Shown: positions 1 to 8,348, numbered from the stretch's first letter. The stretch is 64,000 nt of DNA from Streptomyces armeniacus (GCF_003355155.1 NZ_CP031320.1:6384287-6448286); one strand, 5' to 3'. Notes: generated from the sequence alone by a model not told the origin. A program made the numbers and translations.

Positions 1-578
1 CGTCCCTCACACTGCTCGGGCGACATGTAGGCGACGGTGCCCAGGACCCTGTTGTTCTGGGTCAGCCGTGTCTGATCTGTCCTGAACACCTTGGCCACGC
101 CGAAATCCAGCACCATGACTCGGTGACGGTCGGTCAGCATGATGTTGGCGGGCTTGAGGTCCCGGTGGATGACGGGGATCGCATGGGTATGTTCGAGGAC
201 GTCGCAGATCTGGACAGCGAGGGACACAACCTCGTCCTCGGATAAGCGATGTCCGTCCGCGATGACCTGGGTGAGGTCCCGTCCGAGGACGTGGTCCATC
301 ACCAGATAGGCGTCGCTTGCGACGGAATCCACGCGTGCGTCGAGGAACGCCGGGATGCCCGGGTGCTTCCAACGTGCCAGGAGGTCGGCCTCGAGTGTGA
401 AGCGCTGGATGAGTTCCTCGGGGTGACGGGGGTCTAGCAGTTCCCGATGGATGCCTTTGACGGCAACTGCTCGCCGTGATCGGCGGTCGTACGCCAGCCA
501 GACGTCCCCCATGGCGCCACGGCCGAGTCGTCGGCGTAGCTCGTAGCGCTCGCCGAGAACGTGCCCGTCACTCCACAC
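1..578 (-). CDS. Serine/threonine protein kinase (C-terminus outside window)
   Basis: About 192 residues of a Hanks-type kinase domain are present; the rest lies beyond base 1. Visible landmarks are the glycine-rich loop LGRGAMGDV (residues 18-26), the ATP-anchoring lysine in AVAVK (Lys41), the catalytic loop HRDLKPAN (138-145), DFG (158-160) and an activation segment ending in SPEQ. All catalytic residues in view are intact. The GTG start overlaps the stop of the upstream AIPR gene, so the two are translationally coupled. Its place as last gene of the AICE cargo operon suggests a signalling or effector role in a defence module rather than housekeeping; that is inference. No membrane segment is visible in the part present. 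Confidence 0.85.
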   Translation of the reverse strand, partial: MWSDGHVLGERYELRRRLGRGAMGDVWLAYDRRSRRAVAVKGIHRELLDPRHPEELIQRFTLEADLLARWKHPGIPAFLDARVDSVASDAYLVMDHVLGRDLTQVIADGHRLSEDEVVSLAVQICDVLEHTHAIPVIHRDLKPANIMLTDRHRVMVLDFGVAKVFRTDQTRLTQNNRVLGTVAYMSPEQCEG

Positions 579-2703
579 CAGGACCGTCGCCCGACGCTTC
601 CACGTCCGCCAGCAGCTCGCTGGCGAGATCGGCCAGTGTGCCTTCGCCAGGTAGGTACCACCGCGTCGTACCCTGCACCGCCGCGGGCTGTTCGACCCAT
701 TTGGCTCTCTCCCAGATCTGCAGCACCAGTCCGGATGGCGAGTAGCGTCGGCCGTCCAGCGCCCAGATCAAGGGCTTGCGGGTGTCGTTGACCCAGGTGG
801 CCAAATACCGCTCAGGACCCCCGCCGAGCCACGCGCTCACGGCATCCCGCTCCACGATGCCTGGACGGTAGATCAGTTGGGCACCGTCGTCGATGAGCCG
901 GTGCTGGACGAGGAGGGGCACGGTGTTGGGACGCCGCCGACGATTCGGACGCGGCGGGGTGATAAGTCTTCTTCCAGCTCCGTGTCGCAGGGTCTGCAAG
1001 ACGTCAGAGACGAGGTGTCGGCAACTCTGCTCGTCGCGCAAGATCCGGGTGACGAAGGCGTGCTGGCCATAGCGAACGGCCAGGCTATCGGTGAGGGCGA
1101 CAAGGGTCTCGCCGGTCCGTTTCACGGCTCCGTGGCCGCGCGCATCCCAATCGTCCCCTGGCTCATCGATTCCGTCGCCGCCGATCAGCTGGAAGACCGC
1201 GTGGGCGACCAACAGTTCGGCTCGATCGGCAACCACGCGCTCGCGCCCTTCTAGACTGTCGGCCAGGATCGCCAGCTCGTCACGGACCTGGCGCAACAGA
1301 CTGACGGACCGCCAGATCTGCAACGCGCCCGGCCGGTTGTCGAAGAGCCGGGAGTAGAAGCCGCCCGAGGCGCTGCGCCACAGGACATCGCCGTCCGCCT
1401 GGTACCGGGCGAGCAGCGCGGCATTGGGGTAGGCACAGGTGAGGGCGAGCGCCGCCTCGGCCATGGTGCACCCTGCGGCCGGTGACGGCTCCGGGCTGCC
1501 GCGCTTGAGGACGTACGACTTGCCCAGCGACAAGGCTAGGTCCTGACGGATGAGCTCCTGCTGGGGATCTAGCGCGGCAAAGTCCTGCGCTTCGACGTGG
1601 TTCTGCGTGTTGGTCGCTCGTGTGATCCGCTGTGCCAGGTCGTTCGGGGCTCCGTCCAGGCAGATGAAGCGGACCGGAACGAGCGCTTCAGCGACCGCCC
1701 GCGGTTCCTGCTCGTAGGCCTGACGGGCAGCGGCCACCGTCTGAGCGCCGTTCACGACTCGTGCGTTGCCCAACTCCAGCCGAACCGGCTGGCCTTGAAA
1801 GGGTCGGGCGATATACGTAGTCCGGACAGAGTCGCACAACACCGTGATGCCGTTGTTGAGGTACCAGAATTCCTGCGGGGCGTTTAGCAGGCTATCAACC
1901 ATGGTCGCGTTGACGTCGGTCGCACCCAGCGCGAAGCGCACGTTCTGGTCAAAGAGCCGCGTGCCGTGCTGCTCATACCACCCGGCCAGTTCCTCGGCGC
2001 TCACCGTGCCGAGATACGTCTGGTAGGGGGTCGAGTTCATGTGCCAGCCGTCCGACAATGTGGCGGTGATCGTTGCGGGTTCGGGCAAGGACCCCCTCTG
2101 TACGATTGCGTGGAAGTCGGGAACGCCCAAAATCCGGAAGTCCAGCAGCTCCCCCCACTGGTTGAATTCGCTCACGCCTTCGTGCAACAGGTCGTCTGCC
2201 TCGGATGAAAGGACTTCGTCGCCCAAAGCGGCGAAAACCAGGTGGGCCCGAAGGGCTGGCTCGCGGAGCAACGCCTGGATCCTGGGGACCAGTTGTTGGA
2301 ACCTTGCGCTGAACTGGTCGTACCGGCAGTCGAAGAGTTGCTGGACACCGTGGAGCAACTGGTGGACGGCATTGCTATCCATCCGGGCGGCGGCTTGGTC
2401 GCTCCACTTCGCCTGGACCAGCCAGATCTCCATGGTTGCGGGTGAGACGAACACGGCGTCGATACCCTGGTCGTCCGCTCCGTCGACGACCACCGCAGCT
2501 GCCTCCGCTGCTGTAGCGTCCGCGACCAGCTGCACCGCCTTCGCGGCCAGGGCCCGCGAGAGAAAGACCCTCTCGCGCTGCACCGGGGATCCCGTCGTGA
2601 TGTCGTCCATGTCGAGCAGGCCGACGAACTCCCGTACCAGGGCGGTACGGATCTGCCGGACCTCCAGGGGAATACCGGGAAGGGCTTCAGTCCCGTGTTC
2701 CAT
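568..2703 (-). CDS. AIPR-family protein (abortive phage infection related) with PD-(D/E)XK-like N-terminus
   Basis: A 711-residue protein with the hallmarks of the AIPR family: NVRFALG (254-260), FWYLNNGITV (279-288) and NARVVNGAQT (313-322). The N-terminal third has a nuclease-like signature, a GID aspartate (residue 82) followed by VQAK (96-99) on the next strand, as in PD-(D/E)XK enzymes. Family members are linked to abortive phage infection and to restriction-type loci. I chose the ATG at 2703 because AAGGAG lies 6 nt upstream; a GTG at 2748 overlapping the previous stop would add 15 residues but has weaker support. The gene lies between a DUF7019-like gene and the kinase gene, and its stop overlaps the kinase start. 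Family assignment is strong; nuclease activity is inferred. Confidence 0.85.
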   Translation of the reverse strand: MEHGTEALPGIPLEVRQIRTALVREFVGLLDMDDITTGSPVQRERVFLSRALAAKAVQLVADATAAEAAAVVVDGADDQGIDAVFVSPATMEIWLVQAKWSDQAAARMDSNAVHQLLHGVQQLFDCRYDQFSARFQQLVPRIQALLREPALRAHLVFAALGDEVLSSEADDLLHEGVSEFNQWGELLDFRILGVPDFHAIVQRGSLPEPATITATLSDGWHMNSTPYQTYLGTVSAEELAGWYEQHGTRLFDQNVRFALGATDVNATMVDSLLNAPQEFWYLNNGITVLCDSVRTTYIARPFQGQPVRLELGNARVVNGAQTVAAARQAYEQEPRAVAEALVPVRFICLDGAPNDLAQRITRATNTQNHVEAQDFAALDPQQELIRQDLALSLGKSYVLKRGSPEPSPAAGCTMAEAALALTCAYPNAALLARYQADGDVLWRSASGGFYSRLFDNRPGALQIWRSVSLLRQVRDELAILADSLEGRERVVADRAELLVAHAVFQLIGGDGIDEPGDDWDARGHGAVKRTGETLVALTDSLAVRYGQHAFVTRILRDEQSCRHLVSDVLQTLRHGAGRRLITPPRPNRRRRPNTVPLLVQHRLIDDGAQLIYRPGIVERDAVSAWLGGGPERYLATWVNDTRKPLIWALDGRRYSPSGLVLQIWERAKWVEQPAAVQGTTRWYLPGEGTLADLASELLADVEASGDGPGVE

Positions 2704-2747
2704 GGCGTGCTCCTTCTGGAACGCTCCGGCTCCGCGCGGCCAGCACA

Positions 2748-3476
2748 CTAGTTGACGTACTCCACGATCAAGGGGCTCGCGACCAGACAGCCTCCCTCGG
2801 TGGCCGTCGCGGGCAACAGGGCACTCACCTTGGCGTAGCCGATCATGAGTGCGGAGGTGCTGACCTCGGTGCTCTCGGCGTCGAGGGCTGTGAGGAGATC
2901 GCGGATGCCAGCGCGGGACAGGGATGGAGCCGGTCCCGGCGAAGTATCGTCCTGTGCGTCGGGGCCGAGCGGCCCCTGGGCGCGGGCCAGTTCGGCAAGG
3001 ACATGTCCGGCCTGCGTGACGAAGAGCTTACCGGCGCTGTGGCCTCCGCCTTCTAGGTCTGTTAACGCGGGTCCGTCGACCTGGACGGGGGGACGACCAC
3101 TCAGGTGACGGGCCGACCCGTGGAGCAGCAAGCGACGGGTGACGCCAGCTTCGGGAGGGCTGGGGGGTGGGTCCACGAACAGCACGAGGTCCTGGAACCT
3201 GCCGCGGAGCGTGATCCAGCTCAGCGGGGCCTCGAACTGCACCCAGCGGCCGGGAGCAAGCTCGGGCTCCAGGTGTGAGAGCGCGCGCCGTGCCAGGTCC
3301 TTCTCCACCCGTTTGAGGTGGCGCAACAGGTCCCGTTGGAGGTCCGTCGCGGGGCTCTCCACGTTGATCCCGGCCATCGATACGCCCGCGTGCAGCTTGA
3401 TGGTGGGAACGGCCAGTCGAGGCTCCGGCAGGAACGCGCTCAGCTTGCCCTCGGACAAATAGACGATCTCACGCAC
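2748..3476 (-). CDS. DUF7019-like (SAVMC3_10250-type) protein
   Basis: A 242-residue soluble protein starting at GTG with the N-terminus MREIVYLSEGKLSAFLP, which I recognise from a Streptomyces family of unknown function annotated SAVMC3_10250/DUF7019. No catalytic motif, signal peptide or membrane segment is evident. The middle carries a Pro/Gly-rich stretch. It is the middle gene of the cargo operon, 80 bp after the acetyltransferase gene and about 45 bp before the preferred AIPR start. Its position beside AIPR and kinase genes suggests it is an accessory or sensor component of that module. Family recognition is from memory and moderate. Confidence 0.65.
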   Translation of the reverse strand: MREIVYLSEGKLSAFLPEPRLAVPTIKLHAGVSMAGINVESPATDLQRDLLRHLKRVEKDLARRALSHLEPELAPGRWVQFEAPLSWITLRGRFQDLVLFVDPPPSPPEAGVTRRLLLHGSARHLSGRPPVQVDGPALTDLEGGGHSAGKLFVTQAGHVLAELARAQGPLGPDAQDDTSPGPAPSLSRAGIRDLLTALDAESTEVSTSALMIGYAKVSALLPATATEGGCLVASPLIVEYVN

Positions 3477-3556
3477 TAGCGCTGCTCCCGGCTGTTCCGC
3501 TTCTCAGTCTGTCAGTCACACAACCAGGCGCCCATCTTGCCACCTCGCACCAACGG

Positions 3557-4105
3557 CTAGCGCCCGCGTTCCCACTCCGGGGCGAGGAGCGAGAACAGGA
3601 CGCTGTCCCGCCACGCTCCGTTCGTGAATACGTGGTCCCTCAGCGTCCCTTCCCGCGTGAAGCCCAGCTTCTCCACCACGCGGAAGGAGCTGACGTTGTC
3701 CGGGGCGATGGCGGCGCTGATGCGGTGGAGTCCGAGCTTCGTGAAGCCGAACTCGACCAGTGTGCGGGCTGTGTCCGTGGCGTAGCCCTTGCCCCACTCG
3801 TCCGCGGCGATGGCGTAGCCGAGCTTGCCCGCCTGTACGCCGCTCAGGCCGATTCGGCAGAAGCCGATGACCCGTTCGTCGGCGGGGCGCACGACTGCCA
3901 GGGAGTAGTCCGTACGCTGCTCCTCCGCGGCGAAGCCGATGATGCGCTTCACCATGGCACGCGCCGCGTCCAGGTCCCGGCTGTCGTACGAGAGCCAGTC
4001 CGTCACGCGGTCGTCGCCGACGACCTTGTGCACATCCTCGACGTCGGCCATGTCGAACTCCCGGATGGCAACCAGGTCCCCGGAGAGCTGGACACCCTGC
4101 GGCAT
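3557..4105 (-). CDS. GNAT family N-acetyltransferase (RimJ/RimL type)
   Basis: A 182-residue acetyltransferase of the RimJ/RimL subgroup. It shows the acetyl-CoA binding region LGYAIAADEWGKGYATDTA and the typical downstream motif GLHRISAAIAPDNVSSFRVVEKLGF. It probably transfers an acetyl group to an N-terminal or side-chain amine; the substrate is unknown. The ATG at 4105 is preferred because AAGGAG sits 6 nt upstream, inside the end of the preceding regulator gene (TGAAGGAG), giving translational coupling. An in-frame ATG five codons earlier would place the ribosome site inside the gene. It belongs to the same minus-strand operon as the HTH-TPR regulator. Confidence 0.85.
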   Translation of the reverse strand: MPQGVQLSGDLVAIREFDMADVEDVHKVVGDDRVTDWLSYDSRDLDAARAMVKRIIGFAAEEQRTDYSLAVVRPADERVIGFCRIGLSGVQAGKLGYAIAADEWGKGYATDTARTLVEFGFTKLGLHRISAAIAPDNVSSFRVVEKLGFTREGTLRDHVFTNGAWRDSVLFSLLAPEWERGR

Positions 4106-4116
4106 TTCGTGCTCCT

Positions 4117-5595
4117 TCATCGAGGGAGAGACTTGAGCGGAGTGCGCGTGAACAGCTCGATCTGCTCCTGTAGTTCGCCTGCCGACACGGCCAGATCCGA
4201 GCTGCTGAGAGCCTTGTGGACGCGCTGAGCGCTGGTGATGATGCCGTTGATCCGGTGTTCCGGATCAAGCTCAAGGATCGGTGCGACCGCCTCCGCGGCT
4301 CCCTCCAGTTCGCCGGCGGAGACGCGGGCGATAGCGAGGTCGGAGCGGCTTCCCGCCTGATCGCCGAATGCCCAGTCGGGGCTGCTCTCGTCCGCGTACG
4401 CATCGACCGCGCGCTGTGCGTACTCCTGCGCCGCCGATGATTCTGCGGGAAGCCAGGCGAGGGCGTCGGCCGCGTAGTAGATGGTCTTGTTCTGGTTGAA
4501 GGTGCAGAGCCCGCCCAGCTCGTCCACCTCGTCCGGCTGGATGTGGTCCCAGGCGTCCTCCGCGCGCCGGATGGCGGCGTACGCCTGCTCGGAGTTCCCC
4601 AGGGCGGCCCAGGAGCGGGCCTCGTTGATGGGCAGGGAAACGGCGCTGGTGCTCCTGCTGCGCAGCGCGTACTCCGTGCCGGACTGGGTGAAGTTGATCG
4701 CCTCGCGGTGCCGTCCGGCCCAGTAGGACACGAGGGCCTGGAGGCTGCGGATCCAAGCGCGGAGCCCGTTGTGGTCCGCGTGGTCGGCGCACAGGAAGGC
4801 GGTGCGGGCCTGGGCCATGGCGGCGTGCGGGTCGGCAAGATCGTGGCTCGCCTTGGCGAGCAGACCGCCGACGACGCCGGTCAGGAAGTAGACCTTCCGG
4901 GCCTGGTCAGGGCGCTGGCGGTTCTCCAGGATGTTGTAAAGGGTCTCCTGGGTCTGTACGAGGTCGCCCAGCAAGTCGGACAGGGGGCGCTGGGGGTAGT
5001 CGTAGGCCAGCCTGCGGACATCGTCATGAATCTGGTCCAGGGCCTCGGCGGTGAGGTTCCCCTGGTTCGCCAGCATGGCGAAGGACTTAGCGCGTCGAGC
5101 GGCCAAGCTGATCAGCTCCCTGTCGGCGTCGGGCTGGCCCGTCGCGACGACCAGACCAGAGGGCCGTTCCTCTGCGGCCGGCCCCAAAGGTCCCGGGGTC
5201 TGGAGCGTACGGGCGGGGGTGGAAAACCCCTGCCCTGAGACTGCCTGGGGGTCCTGTCCCGATGCCAGGGACACATGGCCGTTGGACACATGGGACTCGG
5301 GATTGGACACATGGACACGTGGTCCCACGGATCCATCGCGGTCGCCGAACAGCTCGCGGTAGCGGCGGATGAGCGAACCGTTCGCCCCTAAATGGTGATC
5401 GCAGGCAGTGATCAGATCCGCTGAGGGGCGCTGATCGGCACGCTCGCAGCGGGCGATGTAACCAGCGGAAAACCTGATCAGGCTCTGCAAGCCCTTGAGA
5501 GAGAGGCGTTGGCGTTCGCGCAGGGCTCGCATCTCCGCGCCCAGTTCGTGTTCCGGCCCCAAGTGCGGCGTCAGGATCTTGGGTTGTTGCCCCAT
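4117..5595 (-). CDS. XRE-type helix-turn-helix regulator with TPR-like C-terminus
   Basis: A 492-residue protein with an N-terminal HTH (residues about 17-75, including LKGLQSLIRFSAGYIARCER) followed by a long alpha-helical TPR-like region. This is the common Streptomyces architecture of a DNA-binding domain fused to a repeat-based sensor. The ATG at 5595 follows GGGAGGG; longer in-frame starts lack a ribosome site. It is the first gene of the cargo operon and probably regulates it. Odd feature: the linker after the HTH is encoded by three copies of GGACACATGG and one variant, and a 9-bp inverted repeat of related sequence lies just upstream of the start. Confidence 0.8.
   Translation of the reverse strand: MGQQPKILTPHLGPEHELGAEMRALRERQRLSLKGLQSLIRFSAGYIARCERADQRPSADLITACDHHLGANGSLIRRYRELFGDRDGSVGPRVHVSNPESHVSNGHVSLASGQDPQAVSGQGFSTPARTLQTPGPLGPAAEERPSGLVVATGQPDADRELISLAARRAKSFAMLANQGNLTAEALDQIHDDVRRLAYDYPQRPLSDLLGDLVQTQETLYNILENRQRPDQARKVYFLTGVVGGLLAKASHDLADPHAAMAQARTAFLCADHADHNGLRAWIRSLQALVSYWAGRHREAINFTQSGTEYALRSRSTSAVSLPINEARSWAALGNSEQAYAAIRRAEDAWDHIQPDEVDELGGLCTFNQNKTIYYAADALAWLPAESSAAQEYAQRAVDAYADESSPDWAFGDQAGSRSDLAIARVSAGELEGAAEAVAPILELDPEHRINGIITSAQRVHKALSSSDLAVSAGELQEQIELFTRTPLKSLPR
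5269..5322. repeat. GGACACATGG repeats inside the HTH-TPR gene
   Basis: Exact GGACACATGG occurs at 5269-5278, 5284-5293 and 5305-5314, and a one-base variant GGACACGTGG at 5313-5322. They encode a His-Val-Ser/Asn-rich linker of the regulator. Because the same core (CACATGGAC) occurs in the inverted repeat before its start codon, these could be binding sites for the protein itself. Confidence 0.6.
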
Positions 5596-5613
5596 GTCGC
5601 GCCCTCCCCGCGT

Positions 5614-5648
5614 GTCCATGTGACCGATTCGGTCCTGGGCACATGGAC
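5614..5648. promoter_or_regulatory. Inverted repeat before the HTH-TPR gene
   Basis: GTCCATGTG (5614-5622) and CACATGGAC (5640-5648) are perfect 9-bp inverted arms separated by 17 bp, immediately upstream of the start at 5595. The position and palindromic form fit an autoregulatory operator, or a hairpin in the mRNA leader. Confidence 0.45.
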
Positions 5649-5792
5649 AGTCTTCTGGACTCGCTACCGGCAGCCGTACAACTGACTCACACGCCGCAAA
5701 CAGCGTATCGACGCGGCGTAGTTGTCGCAGCAACGGAGAGGGGTGAAGGCGTGATGATAAGCCACGACGGAGTCGGGGCGGGGCTGAACGCT

Positions 5793-6170
5793 CTACGCGT
5801 CGGTGCGGCCGGTCCGTTCGGACTCAAGGGTCTGAACGCGTTGGGCGAGTTCGCGCAGTTGCGCTTCCAAGGTGGCGAACTGCTCCTGGGTGACAGGCGC
5901 AGCGGCCGGCCTGTTGGCCGTGTCCGAGTCGTGGGCGAAGCTGCCGCGCTGCGTCGTGAAGACCAGGCCCTCGTTCCGCAGGCGGCTCAGAGCCTTCTGA
6001 ACGGTCGCCGAGCCGAGGCCGGTGTCCCTGACCATCTCCCGGACCGAAGGAAGCTTCTGGCCGGGCTTGATGGCGCCGCTCCTGATCTGTTTACGCAGGT
6101 CATCGGCTAGCTGCTCGGAGGGCATGCGGGGGTCGTCCTCTGCACTCATCACCCTGCCGAGCGTACCCAT
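5793..6170 (-). CDS. GntR family transcriptional regulator (KorSA-like position)
   Basis: A 125-residue protein with a winged-helix GntR domain (residues about 18-80, including LADDLRKQIRSGAIKPGQ and VREMVRDTGLGSATVQKAL) followed by a short heptad-rich tail that may dimerise. It lacks the large ligand-binding domain of FadR/HutC types, as is usual for small AICE regulators such as KorSA of pSAM2, which control transfer and replication genes. Start choice is uncertain: ATG at 6170 or the ATG at 6149 (MSAEDD) are both possible. A perfect 30-bp palindrome lies about 45 bp upstream, between this gene and the divergent plus-strand transfer genes. Confidence 0.8.
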   Translation of the reverse strand: MGTLGRVMSAEDDPRMPSEQLADDLRKQIRSGAIKPGQKLPSVREMVRDTGLGSATVQKALSRLRNEGLVFTTQRGSFAHDSDTANRPAAAPVTQEQFATLEAQLRELAQRVQTLESERTGRTDA

Positions 6171-6215
6171 CCCTGATACGTCCTAGCGCAGAGCAGTACC
6201 GCCTACTTGCGGATT

Positions 6216-6245
6216 GATACGTAGAAGCACATGCTTCTACGTATC
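6216..6245. promoter_or_regulatory. Perfect 14+14 bp palindrome, candidate GntR operator
   Basis: GATACGTAGAAGCA (6216-6229) is followed after two bases by its exact complement TGCTTCTACGTATC (6232-6245). A half-site TGATACG recurs near 6174, at the regulator start. The divergent position between the GntR gene and the transfer operon makes it the obvious operator candidate. Confidence 0.65.
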
Positions 6246-6316
6246 CGTGAACGATGCCTCCACGAAGGGGGCGACGTGTGTGCAGCGCACGGAGGGCCCC
6301 GCGAAACGGGTCCGAA

Positions 6317-6351
6317 GGAAGCGCCGGTTCCTTGAGAACTCAACAGAGTGC
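6317..6351 (+). promoter_or_regulatory. rRNA-operon leader-like sequence upstream of AICE genes
   Basis: The stretch GGAAGCGCCGGTTCCTTGAG and the following AACTCAACAGAGTGC closely resemble the conserved 16S rRNA leader of Streptomyces rrn operons, as I recall it. It lies in the untranslated region before the first plus-strand AICE gene, about 135 bp upstream of its start. It could be a captured processing or antitermination element. The surrounding 6246-6484 contains no gene that I can support. Confidence 0.55.
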
Positions 6352-6484
6352 TGAAGCCGAGTGATTTTGGTCCGCGATGCCGCCTGAACTGCGGCGTCGC
6401 GGGTCATGACCACTCGTCTACGACGAGCGGTCTCCGGGCCAGGGGATGCCTGGCCCTCCGCCGTACGGAAAGGAGAACGAGCTC

Positions 6485-6841
6485 ATGATGCTTGCCCTTG
6501 GCGACGTCGTCCGCGTCCGCGGAGACAAAGAACTCGGCACCGTGGCAGGACTGGCGCCCGGTGCAGTCCTCCTCCGGACCAGCGGGGACACCGTCCGGAC
6601 CGCGCACCCGACGGACATCGAGATGGTGGCCCGCGGCTCGATGCCGAAGACCCAGACCACCGAAGTGACGTACCTCGTCTTCATCGCGGTCGGCGTCATC
6701 GTCGGCATGCTGACCGGCGTCACCGTCGGCCAGCTCGGGGCCGGCCTCGTGCTGAGTGCGGCGCTGACCCTCAGCTCCAGCGCCAGCGTCGTCAGCCTTC
6801 TGACGAGCCTTTTTCTGCGCCCCCGACGCATCCGCGTCTGA
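6485..6841 (+). CDS. Small membrane protein of the AICE
   Basis: A 118-residue protein beginning MMLALGDVVRVRGDKELG. The N-terminal half looks like a small beta-rich domain. The C-terminal half has two adjacent hydrophobic segments (about residues 63-80 and 84-105), ending in basic residues. The ATG at 6485 follows AAGGAG with a 9-nt spacer. I do not recognise the family. It opens the plus-strand transfer block, so a role in mating or in the membrane assembly of the Tra/Spd apparatus is plausible, as with other Spd proteins. Confidence 0.6.
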   Translation: MMLALGDVVRVRGDKELGTVAGLAPGAVLLRTSGDTVRTAHPTDIEMVARGSMPKTQTTEVTYLVFIAVGVIVGMLTGVTVGQLGAGLVLSAALTLSSSASVVSLLTSLFLRPRRIRV

Positions 6842-6939
6842 TCCAGCCAGCCAGCCAGCTTGCGGCCGACGGCCAACCGACCACGTTCCGCGTCGCCGCA
6901 GCTGCCTCCCTCTCCCAACCTGGAACCAGGAGTTCAGCC

Positions 6940-7257
6940 ATGGCAATGAAGCCGGTGAAGTCGTTCACCGTGGGGCAGGAGCGTGCCTCCGACGTCGATG
7001 CCCTCGAACTCGCCCTCGGCACCCCGCTGGACCTGTGGCTCGGCCCCGAGGACGGCGAGACCGCCGAGGAGCGTTCCGCCCGCGAGCACGCGGCGCGCGA
7101 CATCCTCACGGAAGAGCCGGAACTGTACGACCGCGTCACCGCGCTGGCGGCCGACGCCGTACGGGAATTCGTCGTGGGCCTGCTCGCGGCCGTACTGACG
7201 TCGCCCCCGCTCGTCCTTCCGATGCAGCGGATGTCAGCGGCGGAGGCGGCGCACTGA
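6940..7257 (+). CDS. Hypothetical AICE protein, 105 aa
   Basis: A 105-residue acidic protein (start ATG at 6940 with AGGAG 7 nt upstream). It reads as a short helical protein with the motif GPEDGETAEERSAREHAARD and a hydrophobic C-terminal region (residues about 78-98). No family recognised. Its stop overlaps the ATG of the spdB-like gene (TGATG), so the two are coupled. The upstream leader shares blocks with the leader of the replication gene (see the repeat at 12133-12194). Confidence 0.6.
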   Translation: MAMKPVKSFTVGQERASDVDALELALGTPLDLWLGPEDGETAEERSAREHAARDILTEEPELYDRVTALAADAVREFVVGLLAAVLTSPPLVLPMQRMSAAEAAH

Positions 7258-8225
7258 TGCCGGAGCCGCTGAGTCCTCAGCAACTGCGCTCCGTCGAGCG
7301 GACGCTGAGCCTCGGAACATGGACGATCACGGCGGGCGCCGTGCTCTTCTCCGTCCTCACGGTCACGCCGCTGGTCGAACGGGTCTCCCCGCCCGGCTGG
7401 GAATGGACCGCGCCCATCCTGCCGCTGGTGGTCGACGCCGCCGTGGTCATCGTGGTCCGCCTCGACGCCGTACTCGCCCGGCTGGGCGGCAACGGCGGAC
7501 CGTGGCCGGCCGTGCTCCGGTGGATGACCGGCCTGATGACCCTGCTGTTGAACACCGCCGACAGCGCCTTGAGGGGCGACATGGTCGGCACGGCAGTCCA
7601 CGCCGTAGCACCGCTGCTGCTGATCGTCACCGCCGAGGCAACACGCGCCTACCGAGAGGCACTTGCCCGGACGCTGGGCGAGATCGAGCGTTCACGTGCC
7701 GCAGCGGCGGCCGAGCGTGAACGCCAGCGACAGCAGGTGCGTGAACGGGAGCGGGAATCCCGTGAACGCACCCAGCGCGAGGCCCGTGAACACGCTGAAC
7801 GGACGGAGCGGGAACGCGCCGACCGTGAGGCGGCCGAGCGCCGCGAGGAGCGCGAACACGCTGCTCAGATGCGGCGCGAAGAGTGGGCACGCGAGGACCA
7901 ACGGCGTCAGGAACGGGAGCACGCCGAGCGCGAGTTGTGGGAGCGGAAGGAGCGCGCCCAGGCCACGCGCGCGGTTCGTGAACAAGCCCGCCCGGCGTTC
8001 GTGAACTCGACGAACGACGCCGTGAACGGTCATGAGTCCCGCGAGGACAACGCCGAGATCCCCGCTCCGGAAAAGCTCGCGGAGGACGACGCACGCGCGT
8101 TCATCCGCGACCACATGAACGGCGGCATCAGCGTCCGCCAACTCGCCGACGCGACCGGCTGGTCCGTCGGCTGGGTCGCCACGCGGCTCCAGGAGTTCCG
8201 CGGCTCAGACCGCGTCCCGTCCTGA
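7257..8225 (+). CDS. SpdB-like DUF2637 mobile-element spread protein
   Basis: A 322-residue protein with an N-terminal membrane domain of about four hydrophobic segments (residues about 17-130). A very long charged helix follows (about 140-240), dominated by Arg/Glu heptads such as RERERESRERTQREAREHAE, and the C-terminus is HTH-like (DDARAFIRDHMNGGISVRQL...GWSVGWVATRLQEF). This is the architecture of DUF2637/SpdB proteins, which act with the Tra translocase in intramycelial spread of the element. The start overlaps the stop of the previous gene. A hairpin follows the stop (8269-8312). Confidence 0.8.
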   Translation: MPEPLSPQQLRSVERTLSLGTWTITAGAVLFSVLTVTPLVERVSPPGWEWTAPILPLVVDAAVVIVVRLDAVLARLGGNGGPWPAVLRWMTGLMTLLLNTADSALRGDMVGTAVHAVAPLLLIVTAEATRAYREALARTLGEIERSRAAAAAERERQRQQVRERERESRERTQREAREHAERTERERADREAAERREEREHAAQMRREEWAREDQRRQEREHAERELWERKERAQATRAVREQARPAFVNSTNDAVNGHESREDNAEIPAPEKLAEDDARAFIRDHMNGGISVRQLADATGWSVGWVATRLQEFRGSDRVPS

Positions 8226-8268
8226 GCGATTCCCGCCGCCGTACGGCCCCACAGATCCCGTCTTCAGC

Positions 8269-8312
8269 CCGGAGCCCGGTCACGACCGACCAGAGCAGCG
8301 GCCGGGCTCCGG
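8269..8312 (+). terminator. Hairpin between spdB-like and tra genes
   Basis: CCGGAGCCCGG (8269-8279) pairs perfectly with CCGGGCTCCGG (8302-8312) across a 22-nt loop. There is no U tract. It may be a terminator or attenuator ahead of tra, whose GTG start follows at 8349. Confidence 0.5.
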
Positions 8313-8348
8313 TGACCTCTCAACCTCTCGATTGGAGGCACCGCCATC

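Noticed and set aside
7627..8141. Antisense frames over the spdB-like coiled coil
   Set aside because: Repetitive Arg/Glu codons leave all phases open; no independent support.
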